Assembly: GCA_018267215.1 (NCBI GenBank)
Contig: JAFDYX010000026.1
Location: forward strand, 62,001-126,000
Origin: Bacteroidota bacterium
GTDB taxonomy: Bacteria > Bacteroidota > Bacteroidia > Cytophagales > Cyclobacteriaceae
DNA: 64,000 nt
Direction: 5' to 3'
Below, piece by piece: positions 49,957 through 59,811 of this stretch (position 1 is the stretch's first letter; each line of letters starts with the position of its first letter). Position numbers and translations under genes: made by a program. The notes beneath the pieces are model-generated. The model saw only the letters and a list, made by a program, of their open reading frames with translations, did not search any database and was not told the origin of the DNA.

Positions 49957-50529
49957 TCAATCTAAAAAATCGTGTTCAGTGTACTGGGCTTTTACTAATT
50001 CGTCCAGTTTTTGTTTGCATTTATATTTTTTTGTTTTGGCCGTGTCGGTGTTGGCAAAGCCTAACTTATCGGCTATCTCCTGCATCGACATTTCATCAAA
50101 GTAATAATACATTAATACCTTACGACAAGTTTCTCCCATTTGTTCCAGGCAGCGGGCAATAATTTTTTCTCTTTCGGGCTTGTCCATATCAATCGATTCT
50201 GGCAAGTCCCTTTCTTCATTCGACAGTCTTTTTTTTCGCTCTAGTTCTTTCCTCCACAAGTTTTGGCATACACTATAAATGTAGGTGCTCATTTTTGAAG
50301 TTAACACCAAGTTGCCCGACCTTGCCTTCTGCCAAAATACAACCAGGGCATCTTGGTAAACATCGCGTGCTTCTTCTTCTGTTCCACTGTTTGTTACCAC
50401 CAGTTTGGTCATCATCCGGTAGTATTTTTTATAGATGATTTCAAGAGCCTTTTCGTCTCCGTTACGGATTCGTTCGAATATCTCGACTTCGTCTAACTGC
50501 GATGCGGATTTAAATACGCGAAGTGCCAC
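49957..50529 (-). CDS. ECF-type RNA polymerase sigma factor
   Basis: 190 residues. Region 2 covers about 20-95 (EIIYKKYYRMMTKLV, ARDVYQDALVVFWQKA) and region 4 about 120-180 (CRKVLMYYYFDEMSMQEIADKLGFANTDTAKTKKYKCKQKLDEL). The start is GTG. The promoters it recognises are unknown. The next gene is its probable membrane-bound antagonist. Confidence 0.92.
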   Translation of the reverse strand: MALRVFKSASQLDEVEIFERIRNGDEKALEIIYKKYYRMMTKLVVTNSGTEEEARDVYQDALVVFWQKARSGNLVLTSKMSTYIYSVCQNLWRKELERKKRLSNEERDLPESIDMDKPEREKIIARCLEQMGETCRKVLMYYYFDEMSMQEIADKLGFANTDTAKTKKYKCKQKLDELVKAQYTEHDFLD

Positions 50530-50587
50530 AAAAGGTAACCGGATTGGTGAAAGTTGTCAGTTCAAATGTAAGATTATAGGATGAATT

Positions 50588-51028
50588 TCATTTTTCTAAA
50601 GTCGAACGGTCGCGATGCCACGTTTGAGTACGGAAAAACGGCCCCCAGTAACCTCTTACTTTTAAAACATTTTCTTCTATCCATAGCTTGCAACGATAGA
50701 CTTTTCCGTTTTCAGGATCTAAAATCATTCCGTCTGTATATTCGTTGTCTTTTTTTATCAACTTCTCAAGTATCTCCATGCCCACTACTTTCATGTTATA
50801 GCGAGGGTCGTCTGTTGAGCACTTGTCGCATACAGGGTCTGGTTTTTCGTTGGGCGATTGAAAAATTTTTACGATCCTCCCAAAAAACTGATTGTTGCGC
50901 TGAAATATTTCAACCACAGAACGCGCACGGCCGGTATTGTCGTCAATGGTCTGCCACTTGCCCTCAATTTGTGCCAATGAAAAAAATGAAAACAAAACAA
51001 ATGAAGTTGTACAGAACGCTTTTTGCAT
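50588..51028 (-). CDS. DUF2147 secreted protein
   Basis: 146 residues with a signal peptide (1-20, ending SLAQ). The core IEGKWQTIDDNTGRARSVVEIFQRNNQFFGRIVKIFQ ... LRVRGYWG-like VLKVRGYWGPFFRTQTWHR is the DUF2147 pattern, a small exported beta-barrel domain of unknown function. It contains one close Cys pair (VCDKC). Confidence 0.88.
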   Translation of the reverse strand: MQKAFCTTSFVLFSFFSLAQIEGKWQTIDDNTGRARSVVEIFQRNNQFFGRIVKIFQSPNEKPDPVCDKCSTDDPRYNMKVVGMEILEKLIKKDNEYTDGMILDPENGKVYRCKLWIEENVLKVRGYWGPFFRTQTWHRDRSTLEK

Positions 51029-51030
51029 AA

Positions 51031-51417
51031 CTATTTTCTAAATTGTTTTTGTAATGCTTGCCATAGTTTTTTCTTGCTTTCGTCATGGGTAAGAAGATGC
51101 GTTAGTCTATCGGACATCACTAACCTAGTTCCCTTTATTTCCAGTACTTCGTAGGCTGCGAGCCCGGCAACTGATTGACCGAAATAAATACAATGATTGG
51201 GTTGTGTGGGTAGTTCGGCAAGGTTCAACTGAGGTTGATAATGAACGGTAACCATATCAAGATTCAGATTGAGGGCATTCAAAATTTTTTTAAGCAAGCC
51301 TTGTTCTTCATCACTCAGTAGATTCCATTCTATGTCAAAGATTAAAACTGTTTTTTGGGGCAATAAAAATAATTCTTCAGAGAAGATGGTTTCAGTAAAA
51401 ATCGGATGGTGTGCCAC
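51031..51417 (-). CDS. Conserved small protein of unknown function
   Basis: 128 residues from a GTG start. The visible alternation of strands and helices (KTVLIFDIEWNLLSDEEQGLLKKILNALNL, NHCIYFGQSVAGLAAYEVLEIKGTRLVMSDRLTHLL) suggests an alpha/beta domain. No catalytic motif is seen. It is packed between the thioesterase and DUF2147 genes with 2-3 base gaps, so it is likely cotranscribed with both. Confidence 0.7.
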   Translation of the reverse strand: MAHHPIFTETIFSEELFLLPQKTVLIFDIEWNLLSDEEQGLLKKILNALNLNLDMVTVHYQPQLNLAELPTQPNHCIYFGQSVAGLAAYEVLEIKGTRLVMSDRLTHLLTHDESKKKLWQALQKQFRK

Positions 51418-51420
51418 AGG

Positions 51421-51942
51421 TTACTTGATGTCGAAAATAGATTTTAATTCTTTGGCTTCCTCCGGCTTCATCCGCCCGGATAATATCAGGCGAAGTTGCC
51501 TTCTGCGCAAGGCTCCGTTGTACAATTCAATTTCATCTTCAGTCTCGGGGGCTACTTCAGGTATCTCGATCGGGTTTCCGGTTTTATCTACAGCCACAAA
51601 GGTAAAGTAAGCAGAGTTGCTGGATACTTTTTTGCCTTCCGGTATGTTTTCGGCTTCTACATCAATGCGTATTTCAACGGAAGAACTGAATGCCCTCGTA
51701 GCTTTGGCACGTAGCGTAACGACACTGCCCAGCGGTATGGGCGAGCGGAAAGATATGTTGTCAACTGAAGCGGTAACAACTACGCATCCACAATGTTTTT
51801 GGCCGGCAATGGCCGATACAATATCCATCCAGTGCATCAACCGTCCGCCCATTAAGTTGTTAAGTGTATTGGTATCGTTGGGGAGTACCATCTCCGTCAT
51901 GCTGACGAACGATTCTCTGGGAGTTTTTTTCTTTCTGGCCAT
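51421..51942 (-). CDS. Acyl-CoA thioesterase (hotdog fold)
   Basis: 173 residues. The hotdog signature NTLNNLMGGRLMHWMDIVSAIAGQKH is followed by SVDNISFRSPIPLGSVVTLRAKATRAFSSSVEIRIDVEAE, as in the YciA/BACH acyl-CoA hydrolase group. It splits acyl-CoA to free acid and CoA. Substrate length cannot be judged. Confidence 0.9.
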   Translation of the reverse strand: MARKKKTPRESFVSMTEMVLPNDTNTLNNLMGGRLMHWMDIVSAIAGQKHCGCVVVTASVDNISFRSPIPLGSVVTLRAKATRAFSSSVEIRIDVEAENIPEGKKVSSNSAYFTFVAVDKTGNPIEIPEVAPETEDEIELYNGALRRRQLRLILSGRMKPEEAKELKSIFDIK

Positions 51943-52003
51943 CTATTTTTTTGCTGCAAAAATCGGCAAAAAGATAGATGTAGGCAATGTAACCGGAGCG
52001 ACC

Positions 52004-52981
52004 CTAAGCTATTTCCATTTTTTGTTTCTCGAAGTAATCCCATACCAAACTGCTGGCGCCCAGAATAGGTGCTGCCTGATTTTGTAAAGCTGATGAAAGG
52101 ATTTTTATTTTTCCTCTGAACAAAGGCATCAGGTTGGCTTCCATGTGCCTGATGGTAGGTTTAAAGATCAGGTCTCCGGCCAGCGAAAGACCTCCAAACA
52201 GGAAAATAGCTTCAGGATCGGTATGTACGACAGTTTCAGCTAATTTCATTCCTAAAATACGCCCGGTATATTCAAAGGCTTCTTTGGCTACAATATCTCC
52301 ACGATGGGCTGCTTCGGTGATCATTTTGGTATTCAGGTTGTCGAAACTGATGCCGCGCAGTTCGCTGGGTTCCAGGTGGTCGGCCAGTAGTTTATACACG
52401 GTTCTTTTGATGCCAGTAGCAGAAACATAAGTTTCCAGACAACCGCGTTTGCCACAGTTGCAATACCTGCCGGTAGGGTTTACGGAGGTGTGTCCTACTT
52501 CACCCGCAATACCATGATGCCCATTCAGCAGTACACCACCACATACAAAACCGCTGCCCAAGCCGGTGCCCAATGTAATGACAACAAAATTTTTCATCGT
52601 CTTCGCATTGCCGTAGACCATCTCGCCTACGGCTGCGGCATTGGCATCGTTAGTCAATATGCAGGGTACGTGAAATTCTTCCCGAAACATTTTAGCCAGA
52701 GGCAAGATACCTTTCCAGCGCAGGTTGGTGGCGTGTTCAATATTTCCTGTGTAGTAATTTCCGTTAGCTGCCCCCACACCAATGCCCATAAGCTGGTGGT
52801 CGGCAGGCAAATCTTTCAGAAGCCCGCGCAGGGTAGAGGCCATGCCATCAAAAAAATCACGAAACTCACTAAAGGCAGTAGTCTTAATATTTCCTTGGAG
52901 CAGCACACTTCCATCGCGGTCAACCAAGCCCATCTTGGTATTTGTACCTCCTATGTCTATGCCAACGGTAACTTCTTTCAT
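52004..52981 (-). CDS. ROK-family sugar kinase, probable glucokinase
   Basis: 325 residues. The phosphate loop VGIDIGGTNTKMGLVDRDG is at the N-terminus, GEVGHTSVNPTGRYCNCGKRGCLETYVSATGI carries the ROK zinc motif CxCGxxGCxE, and LGTGLGSGF is in the middle. No helix-turn-helix is present, so it is an enzyme and not a repressor. It lies directly beside pfkA and near pgi, which makes glucokinase the likely activity. Confidence 0.88.
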   Translation of the reverse strand: MKEVTVGIDIGGTNTKMGLVDRDGSVLLQGNIKTTAFSEFRDFFDGMASTLRGLLKDLPADHQLMGIGVGAANGNYYTGNIEHATNLRWKGILPLAKMFREEFHVPCILTNDANAAAVGEMVYGNAKTMKNFVVITLGTGLGSGFVCGGVLLNGHHGIAGEVGHTSVNPTGRYCNCGKRGCLETYVSATGIKRTVYKLLADHLEPSELRGISFDNLNTKMITEAAHRGDIVAKEAFEYTGRILGMKLAETVVHTDPEAIFLFGGLSLAGDLIFKPTIRHMEANLMPLFRGKIKILSSALQNQAAPILGASSLVWDYFEKQKMEIA

Positions 52982-52987
52982 CTGATA

Positions 52988-53971
52988 TTATATGGATAGA
53001 ATTTTGGATATCCTTACGTCTTCAGGGTCAATGTCGTGTTTGCTGTGGATGATGGTTTCAAAACTGTTGTAAACTATTTGGTTGCTTCTAATACCGATCA
53101 TCGTGCCACTCTTGCCATGAATGAGCCCCTCAACAGCAGCTACTCCCATTTTGCTGGCCAGCATACGATCAAAGCAGGTGGGTGTGCCTCCGCGCTGCAA
53201 GTGCCCTAGTATGGTTACTTTAATGTCGAAGTAATTGTTACGTTCAGAAAATTTCTTTGCCAAATCCATGGCACTTCCAATCTTTGAGCCTTCGGCAACA
53301 ACTACCAAACTTGATTTTTTGTTTGTCTTACCGCCTTCATCCAATTTATCGAATAGTTGCTCTATCGTAATGTCTTCTTCAGGGATGATGGTAGCCACAG
53401 CACCTCCGGCAATGCCACAGTTGATGCCGATGTAGCCCGAATGCCTGCCCATAACTTCAATGAAAAACAAACGGTTGTGTGAAATGGCCGTGTCGCGTAT
53501 TTTGTCTATGGCTTCTACGGCTGTGTTGGTGGCGGTATCAAAACCAATGGTGTAGTCAGTGCCGGCTATGTCGTTGTCAATTGTGCCGGGGATGCAAACA
53601 GACGGAATGCCAAACTCTTCAAAAAATATTTTCAGTCCTGTGAAGGTACCATCTCCACCAATGGCCACTAAGGAATCTATTCCGTTTTTCTTCAGGTTTT
53701 CAAACGCTTTTTTCCGCCCTTCTTTTGTGCGGAATTGTTCGCTGCGGGCACTCTTCAAAATGGTTCCTCCGCGTTGTATGATGTTGCCTACTGAACGGGC
53801 ACCGAGTTTTACAAAATCTCCGGCAATCATACCGTCATATCCCAGCATCACTCCGAACACTTCTTTTTTGTAGTAGATGGCCGAGCGTACCACCGCGCGG
53901 ATGGCTGCGTTCATTCCCGGTGCGTCTCCACCTGACGTGAACACACCGATTTTTGAAATATTATTCTCCAT
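52988..53971 (-). CDS. pfkA: ATP-dependent 6-phosphofructokinase
   Basis: 327 residues. Motifs: GVFTSGGDAPGMNAAIRAVVR (ATP site), IGGDGTFTGL, and the catalytic PGTIDNDIAGTDYTIGFDTA. Length and motifs fit the bacterial ATP-dependent PfkA group. It commits fructose-6-phosphate to glycolysis. The ROK kinase gene starts 6 bases after its stop. Confidence 0.95.
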   Translation of the reverse strand: MENNISKIGVFTSGGDAPGMNAAIRAVVRSAIYYKKEVFGVMLGYDGMIAGDFVKLGARSVGNIIQRGGTILKSARSEQFRTKEGRKKAFENLKKNGIDSLVAIGGDGTFTGLKIFFEEFGIPSVCIPGTIDNDIAGTDYTIGFDTATNTAVEAIDKIRDTAISHNRLFFIEVMGRHSGYIGINCGIAGGAVATIIPEEDITIEQLFDKLDEGGKTNKKSSLVVVAEGSKIGSAMDLAKKFSERNNYFDIKVTILGHLQRGGTPTCFDRMLASKMGVAAVEGLIHGKSGTMIGIRSNQIVYNSFETIIHSKHDIDPEDVRISKILSI

Positions 53972-54030
53972 TCAATGACTTAGGGCTTCAAAAATAAGGC
54001 AACTAAATCACATGGCAAGCAATGATTTTT

Positions 54031-55683
54031 TTATTGTTTTTTCAATCGTTTGAAATAGTTGATGAGCCCGTTTGTGGAGGAGTCGTGGGTGTGGATTTCA
54101 TCGGGCGAGGTGAGTTCGGGCAGTATTTTTTTAGCTAATACTTTACCTAATTCTACTCCCCATTGATCGAAGCTGAAGATATTCCAGATGATACCCTGCA
54201 CAAAAATTTTGTGTTCGTACATGGCAATCAAACTGCCCAGCGTGCGGGGTGTTAGCTGTTTAAATAAAATGGAATTAGTAGGACGGTTGCCGGCAAAAAC
54301 CCGGAAGGGAGCCTGGTATTCTATTTCATCATCGCTCATGCCCGCGGCTTTCAGTTCACGTTGCACTTCTTCCAATGTTTTCCCCATCATCAACGCTTCG
54401 GTTTGAGCAAAATAGTTGGATAGTAATTTTTGATGATGATCGCCAATCGGGTTGTGGCTGATGGCGGGGGCAATAAAATCGCACGGAATCATTTTGGTGC
54501 CCTGATGGATCAATTGATAAAAAGCATGTTGGCCATTTGTGCCCGGCTCGCCCCAAATAACAGGCCCTGTATGGTGCATCACAGAGTTGCCCGAGCGATC
54601 AACCGACTTGCCGTTGCTCTCCATATTTCCTTGTTGGAAATAAGCTGCAAAACGATGGAGATATTGGTCGTAGGGGAGGATGGCTTCGCTGGAGGCATCA
54701 AAAAAATTAACATACCATATACCAATCAGTGCCAGCAGCACGGGTATATTTTTTTCGAATGGCTCGTGCTTGAAGTGGTTGTCCATGGCATGAGCGCCCT
54801 CTAAAAGCTGAACGAAATTTTCAAACCCGATAGTGCAGGCAATAGATAACCCAATGGATGACCATAAGGAGTACCGGCCGCCTACCCAATCCCAAAACAC
54901 AAACATGTTTTCTTCGGCAATGCCAAAGGTTGTTACGGCTTTTGTGTTGGTGGATACTGCCACAAAATGTTTGGCCACGTCTCCAGCGCCTCCTGTTTTT
55001 TCCATAAACCACTGCTTGGCCGACTCAGCATTGGTCATCGTCTCCTGTGTAGTAAAAGTTTTAGAGGCCACGATGAACAAAGTAGTTTCGGGGTTGAGGT
55101 GCTTAACGGTTTCTGCCAGATGCGTGCCATCTACATTAGAAACAAAGTGAGGTTTAATCTGCCGATGATAAGGTTTCAGTGCCTCTGTTACCATGAATGG
55201 CCCCAAGTCGGAGCCACCAATGCCGATGTTTACAATATCGGTAATTGCCTTTCCGGAATATCCCCTCCAACTTCCTGATAATAATCTGTCGGAGAAATTT
55301 TGGATTTGATTGAGTACTTTGTTGACGTCCGGCATCACATCTTTGCCCTGAACAAAAACAGGAGTGTTCGATCTGTTGCGCAAAGCAATGTGCAACACAG
55401 ACCGGTGCTCTGTCTGGTTGATGGCGTGCCCATCAAACATCATGGTAATGGCTTCGGATAGTTCTGTTTCGTTAGCCAACTGAATGAGCGCACGGATGGC
55501 CTCATCATTGATAATATTTTTTGAGTAGTCAACCAATATATCTTCAAATTGGATATGAAACTGATCGAACCGGGTAGGGTCTTCTTCAAAAAGTTGGCGG
55601 ATAGTTGTGGCTTGCATGTGCATAAAGAGTGAAGTGAGCCTTTGCCATGCAATGGTGTCGGTAGGAGTAATAGAAGGAAGCAT
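54031..55683 (-). CDS. pgi: Glucose-6-phosphate isomerase
   Basis: 550 residues, the long GPI type. Signatures are [19 protein letters not shown], the GPI motif [20 protein letters not shown], and the C-terminal [18 protein letters not shown]. Interconverts glucose-6-phosphate and fructose-6-phosphate. With pfkA and the ROK kinase it forms the three upper-glycolysis steps on one strand. Confidence 0.97.
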   Translation of the reverse strand: MLPSITPTDTIAWQRLTSLFMHMQATTIRQLFEEDPTRFDQFHIQFEDILVDYSKNIINDEAIRALIQLANETELSEAITMMFDGHAINQTEHRSVLHIALRNRSNTPVFVQGKDVMPDVNKVLNQIQNFSDRLLSGSWRGYSGKAITDIVNIGIGGSDLGPFMVTEALKPYHRQIKPHFVSNVDGTHLAETVKHLNPETTLFIVASKTFTTQETMTNAESAKQWFMEKTGGAGDVAKHFVAVSTNTKAVTTFGIAEENMFVFWDWVGGRYSLWSSIGLSIACTIGFENFVQLLEGAHAMDNHFKHEPFEKNIPVLLALIGIWYVNFFDASSEAILPYDQYLHRFAAYFQQGNMESNGKSVDRSGNSVMHHTGPVIWGEPGTNGQHAFYQLIHQGTKMIPCDFIAPAISHNPIGDHHQKLLSNYFAQTEALMMGKTLEEVQRELKAAGMSDDEIEYQAPFRVFAGNRPTNSILFKQLTPRTLGSLIAMYEHKIFVQGIIWNIFSFDQWGVELGKVLAKKILPELTSPDEIHTHDSSTNGLINYFKRLKKQ

Positions 55684-55731
55684 ATTGTTTTTAAAACGGA
55701 AAATTAGGATAGCCAGAATTACCGCGCAAGG

Positions 55732-56136
55732 CTACCCGCCCACAACCTGTTTTAATTTTTCCACAAGGCTATCCCATAAGTCCTGAAGTTCGTCCATATC
55801 TTCAAAACCGGAGTAGTCGCTTACCTTAAGAAAAGTAGTTTGGGTTAAGTCGTTTACTTCCAGCCGGAGTTCGAAATAAGAAGGGTCATTTTTGTCTTCT
55901 TTCGTTTCGGGCAGATATTCAAATCGGGCAAAATGATTAGTGCGGTGGGCAGCTAAAAGAGCTTTATGCTGTTCATTGTCCCAAGTAAACGTAAAAACTT
56001 TTTCAGGGCTGATGGTTACATTCTCGGCAAACCATTCGGCCAGCCCGCCAGCGGTTTGAATGTAGGGATAAAGCATTTTAATGGACGCATGGATTTCATA
56101 GTCTGCCGTAAAAAGTGATTTGGTAGTGGAGGCCAT
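55732..56136 (-). CDS. START-like domain protein
   Basis: 134 residues from MASTTKSLFTADYEIHASIKMLYPYIQTAGGLAEWFAENV, in the style of the SRPBCC/AHSA1 fold with a hydrophobic ligand cavity. The frame continues upstream to 56247, but those 37 residues overlap the tRNA promoter region and do not look conserved, so 56136 is preferred. Ligand and role are unknown. Confidence 0.82.
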   Translation of the reverse strand: MASTTKSLFTADYEIHASIKMLYPYIQTAGGLAEWFAENVTISPEKVFTFTWDNEQHKALLAAHRTNHFARFEYLPETKEDKNDPSYFELRLEVNDLTQTTFLKVSDYSGFEDMDELQDLWDSLVEKLKQVVGG

Positions 56137-56212
56137 ACGTTTTTCAATTCTTAAATTAAATGTTTTTTTTGGTATCAACAAATAATCTTCATCATGATAA
56201 ATTTCAATAGGG

Positions 56213-56239
56213 TTGAATGCCCAAAAGTTTGTATGTTTG
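56213..56239 (+). promoter_or_regulatory. Putative promoter of tRNA-Met
   Basis: TTG (56213-56215), 16-base spacer, TATGTTTG (56232-56239), an exact TAnnTTTG, ending 19 bases before the tRNA. Confidence 0.55.
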
Positions 56240-56258
56240 CGCCTCATTTTTTTGAGAA

Positions 56259-56332
56259 GGCGAGGTAGCTCAGTTGGTTAGAGCATCGGATTCATAACCC
56301 GAAGGTCGGCAGTTCAAATCTGCTCCTCGCTA
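56259..56332 (+). tRNA. tRNA-Met (CAT)
   Basis: 74 bases forming a full cloverleaf: acceptor GGCGAGG/CCTCGCT (first pair G-T), D arm with AGCTCAGTTGGTTAGAGC, anticodon arm TCGGA TTCATAA CCCGA with CAT at 56293-56295, and T arm with GTTCAAAT. CCA is not encoded. The weak G-T closing pair leaves the possibility that it is the lysidine-modified tRNA-Ile2, but the body fits elongator methionine tRNA better. Confidence 0.93.
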
Positions 56333-56344
56333 CAAACGGGTTGG

Positions 56345-57529
56345 TTATTTCTTTTCTGAAGCCGAGAATTCTATTTCTACGCGGCCATTTTTTCGGGCAT
56401 TAACACTTTTCGAGTCGAAGACCGGTTTGTTGCCGCCCCATCCTTCGGTGGTGATGCGCGAAGCGTCAATACCTTGCTCTATCAGCCAGTCTTTGATCAC
56501 CTCTGCACGGGCTGAAGAGAGTTCTTTGGCAGATCCTTTTTTGGTTTTCCGATCTGTTGTTAGCGCAAAGTAGTTTTTAGAGGGACCCATGTACACAATG
56601 TCTCCGCGCGAATTGCCATTGGTATGACCGTTTATCTTTACCTGCAAGTCAGGGTTTTCAGTCAGCACATTAAAGATTTCATCTAATTGGTTTTTGCTGG
56701 CCGGTGTCATGATGGCGGCATCATTGAAAAAAGAAATTCCCGATAGGGTAGCGTTACTGGTAGTGGTGATCTTTTCCATCGGAAAATTGACCATATAGTA
56801 ATTTCCAAATAAGGTGATCCCTTTTTTGATGGTGTCGCTTTCGGTGGCTTTATAATTAATTTGTTGTGTGGCCTCTTTATAGCCTAGCGCAGTTGCTATT
56901 AAAGTAATATTAGCTGATTGAGAGCGCGGGTCAGGGATATTAAAATATCCATTACCCTTCACTATCCCTAATTGTTTGTTGCGGTCAGTGTCTATAATCT
57001 TCACTTCTCCATGGAGTACTTTTTTGTCGTTATCCCGGAAGACAGAAAGGAAAACGGGAGTGTTGCCCAAGTACTGAGGGCCAATGATTGGTTTGGGGTC
57101 TGGGTTAGGGATGTATTCGGTAACGATGGATACGGGCACGTGTTCAACAACCTTGGGTTGGGTGGGCTCAGGTGTATCTATCGGATCGCTTTCTTTGATC
57201 TGTCTGCCATCTTTAATCTTCAAAACCCAAGCAGTTTTAAAGCCATCATTTTCGCGGGCTAAAGTCATGCGCTTGACGGCATCTGAAAAATGGTCAAAAC
57301 TAAAGTTCTCGATATAGACATAGACAAAGGCCTTGCTTTTCTCCAGTCCATAATTGGAATGAAACCCCTTTTTGGTCAACGATTCGGCATAGCCCGAGGC
57401 TTCCTTGCCCTGGCTTTCTTTATAAGTGGCCACCACTACATAATAGCCGTTTGCCAACGGAGCTACTTCTTGTGCTGATAAATTGAAACAGATTAAAGCG
57501 CTAACAATAGACAAAATAAAGTTCTTCAT
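56345..57529 (-). CDS. OmpA-family protein
   Basis: 394 residues: signal peptide (1-19, ending NLSAQ), an N-terminal region with a SPOR-like look (GYYVVVATYKESQGKEASGYAESLTKKGF), a middle beta-rich domain (about 150-245), and a C-terminal OmpA peptidoglycan-binding domain (about 270-390) with LQVKINGHTNGNSRGD and SSARAEVIKDWLIEQGIDASRITTEGWGGNKPV. It probably tethers the outer membrane or a complex to the cell wall. It converges on the tRNA gene. Confidence 0.9.
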   Translation of the reverse strand: MKNFILSIVSALICFNLSAQEVAPLANGYYVVVATYKESQGKEASGYAESLTKKGFHSNYGLEKSKAFVYVYIENFSFDHFSDAVKRMTLARENDGFKTAWVLKIKDGRQIKESDPIDTPEPTQPKVVEHVPVSIVTEYIPNPDPKPIIGPQYLGNTPVFLSVFRDNDKKVLHGEVKIIDTDRNKQLGIVKGNGYFNIPDPRSQSANITLIATALGYKEATQQINYKATESDTIKKGITLFGNYYMVNFPMEKITTTSNATLSGISFFNDAAIMTPASKNQLDEIFNVLTENPDLQVKINGHTNGNSRGDIVYMGPSKNYFALTTDRKTKKGSAKELSSARAEVIKDWLIEQGIDASRITTEGWGGNKPVFDSKSVNARKNGRVEIEFSASEKK

Positions 57530-58006
57530 GTATGATTAAAGTAAGGTTTCGGTGTTAAATGTAAATAAATTTTGTCGCGATAATAAAGTGTAAAATTCAG
57601 ATTTGCTATTATTTTTAATCAACACGGCACAACCCAAATGATATTTTATATGCGGTATATTTTTTGTTTATTTTTTCAAAACATAAAATTCATTCACTAT
57701 CAATTACTTATAATATTCTAACTCATTTATTTGATTAATACTTTAATAAAGTAAACTAAAAAGCAAAAAGGTAACTGAAATAGGTGGTATATAATTACAC
57801 GGATACCTTGCGTTTTCACTCACACTTTTTTTTGAGAGTGAGTTGTGGCTGTAGTCAGGGCTCCTCACTGACCATCAATTCCATGTTAACAGCATTATAC
57901 ATTTTTTAATCACTGAGCATGCGAAGGCTAACGAGCTGATAAAACTTTTATTTCCCTAAGATTGCAACTAAGACCATTGAAGCATATCTTGGGCAAATAT
58001 CTCTCT
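57530..58006. other. AT-rich intergenic region with two hairpins
   Basis: The only gene-free stretch over 300 bases. The first 250 bases are AT-rich with no clear frame. ACTCACACTT (57818-57827) pairs with GAGAGTGAGT (57834-57843) apart from one mismatch, across a T-rich loop; GTCAG (57854-57858) pairs with CTGAC (57868-57872). No exact TAnnTTTG box was found. It may hold a leader or small RNA for the glucan cluster, but nothing identifies one. Confidence 0.4.
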
Positions 58007-59809
58007 ATGCGTCTGTTTACATTTTTAGTATTTGCCTTGTTAATCTTAGGCTGTACATCTCCTAAAGATAAAATCCCCCCAGTGCCTACCGAGCAAAATA
58101 AAAGCAGCAAGATCATTATCTACCAGATGATGACGCGACTGTTCGGCAACAAAAACGCCACTAATAAACCGTATGGCACAGTAGCAGAAAACGGTGTTGG
58201 CAAATTCAACGACATTACCGGTGCGGCATTAAAAGGGATAAAAGAACTGGGTGTATCGCACGTGTGGTACACCGGAGTAATCGAACACGCCCTGCTGACC
58301 GATTACACAAAATTTGGTATTCCGTTAGACGATGCCGATGTAGTAAAAGGGCGTGCCGGTTCTCCCTACGCCATCAAAGACTATTATGATGTCAACCCAG
58401 ACTTGGCTGTCAGTGTGCCCGACAGGATGAAGGAATTTGAGCAACTGGTAGAACGCACGCACCAGAACGGACTGAAAGTAATTATAGATTTTGTACCCAA
58501 CCATGTTGCCCGTGCTTACCACAGCGATGCCAAGCCATCAGGCGTGAAAGATTTGGGTGAAGAAGACGATAAAGCCCAAACTTTTAAAGCGAATAATAAC
58601 TTCTATTACTTACCCGGTCAGGCATTTCGCCCTCCCCAAAATTATTTGCCGTTAGGCAACGGCAATTCATTTCCCACCCTAGATGGCAAGTTTGAGGAAA
58701 ACCCCGCCAAGGCATCGGGGAACGACAAATTTACTGCAACACCCGATGTTAGCGACTGGTTTGAAACCGTAAAACTTAATTATGGTATAGATATTTTAAA
58801 TAACCACAAAACTTATTTCGACCCGATACCCAACACGTGGGCTAAGATGAAAGACATTTTGGTTTTTTGGGCTGGAAAAAATATTGACGGCTTCCGGTGC
58901 GACATGGCCGAAATGATACCCGTAGAATTTTGGGCATGGGCTATTCCACAGATCAAAGAAGTGAACCCGGAAATTATTTTTATAGCCGAGATATACAACC
59001 CGCAGCAGTATAAAAATTATGTAGAAAAAGGAAAATTTGATTTTCTGTACGACAAGGTTCAACTCTACGACCAACTCCGCCTGTTAGTCAACCAAAAATC
59101 GCAAACAACTGAGTTGCCTAAAATTCAAAAAAGTTTGGATGGGTTAAATGCGAAGATGGTACACTTTCTGGAAAACCACGATGAGCAGCGAATAGCTTCT
59201 CCATTTTTTGCAACAGATGCTTGGAAGGCAGTGCCGGCTATGACTGTATCGGCATTGATAGACACAAGCCCGGTGATGATTTACTTCGGGCAAGAAGTAG
59301 GAGAGGCCGGTGCGGGAGCAGAAGGTTTTTCAGGTGAAGATGGCCGCACCACTATTTTTGATTACTGGGGTGTGCCGGCACATCAGGCTTGGATGAATGG
59401 CGGCAAGTTTGATGGCGGAAAAATGAATGATGACCAGAAACAGTTGCGCCAGTTCTATGGCGATATTTTAAATTTTGCGGCCACCAGTCAGGCAATTGCT
59501 TCGGGTAAATATTTTGATTTAACAGAAGCCAACGTAGCCAAAGGAAATATGCCTTCGCTCGTTCACGCTTTTGCCCGCACCTATGGAGAAGAAAACCTGC
59601 TGATTGTTACCAACTTTAATACGAAGCTGGAGAAAATAAAACTACAGTTGACCGATGAGGCAGTAAAAGCAATGGACTTGAAAAAAGATATAAAATACAT
59701 AGGCAGAGATTTATTGCGCAGCAGTATTGATATTGGTCTCGACAACAATTTTATGACTGAAATAGAACTGCCTGCTCACAGCGCATTTATTTTCAAAATC
59801 AAATCCTGA
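58007..59809 (+). CDS. Amylase-family (GH13) lipoprotein
   Basis: 600 residues. The lipobox LILGC puts the mature protein on a membrane. The GH13 sites are intact: IDFVPNHVAR, the nucleophile Asp in DGFRCDMAEMIP, the acid/base Glu in IFIAEIYNPQ, and FLENHDEQRI. It should cut or transfer alpha-glucans outside the cytoplasm. A TTG-initiated frame extends to 57962, but the ATG at 58007 places the signal peptide correctly. It starts the glucan cluster; glgE follows after 2 bases. Confidence 0.9.
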   Translation: MRLFTFLVFALLILGCTSPKDKIPPVPTEQNKSSKIIIYQMMTRLFGNKNATNKPYGTVAENGVGKFNDITGAALKGIKELGVSHVWYTGVIEHALLTDYTKFGIPLDDADVVKGRAGSPYAIKDYYDVNPDLAVSVPDRMKEFEQLVERTHQNGLKVIIDFVPNHVARAYHSDAKPSGVKDLGEEDDKAQTFKANNNFYYLPGQAFRPPQNYLPLGNGNSFPTLDGKFEENPAKASGNDKFTATPDVSDWFETVKLNYGIDILNNHKTYFDPIPNTWAKMKDILVFWAGKNIDGFRCDMAEMIPVEFWAWAIPQIKEVNPEIIFIAEIYNPQQYKNYVEKGKFDFLYDKVQLYDQLRLLVNQKSQTTELPKIQKSLDGLNAKMVHFLENHDEQRIASPFFATDAWKAVPAMTVSALIDTSPVMIYFGQEVGEAGAGAEGFSGEDGRTTIFDYWGVPAHQAWMNGGKFDGGKMNDDQKQLRQFYGDILNFAATSQAIASGKYFDLTEANVAKGNMPSLVHAFARTYGEENLLIVTNFNTKLEKIKLQLTDEAVKAMDLKKDIKYIGRDLLRSSIDIGLDNNFMTEIELPAHSAFIFKIKS

Positions 59810-59811
59810 CA

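Noticed and set aside
56137-56247. Extension of the START-like protein by 37 residues
   Set aside because: The extra residues run into the tRNA promoter region and do not resemble the fold; the Met at 56136 gives the usual start.
57962-58006. TTG-started extension of the amylase-family lipoprotein
   Set aside because: It would place charged residues before the signal peptide; the ATG at 58007 gives a standard lipoprotein signal.
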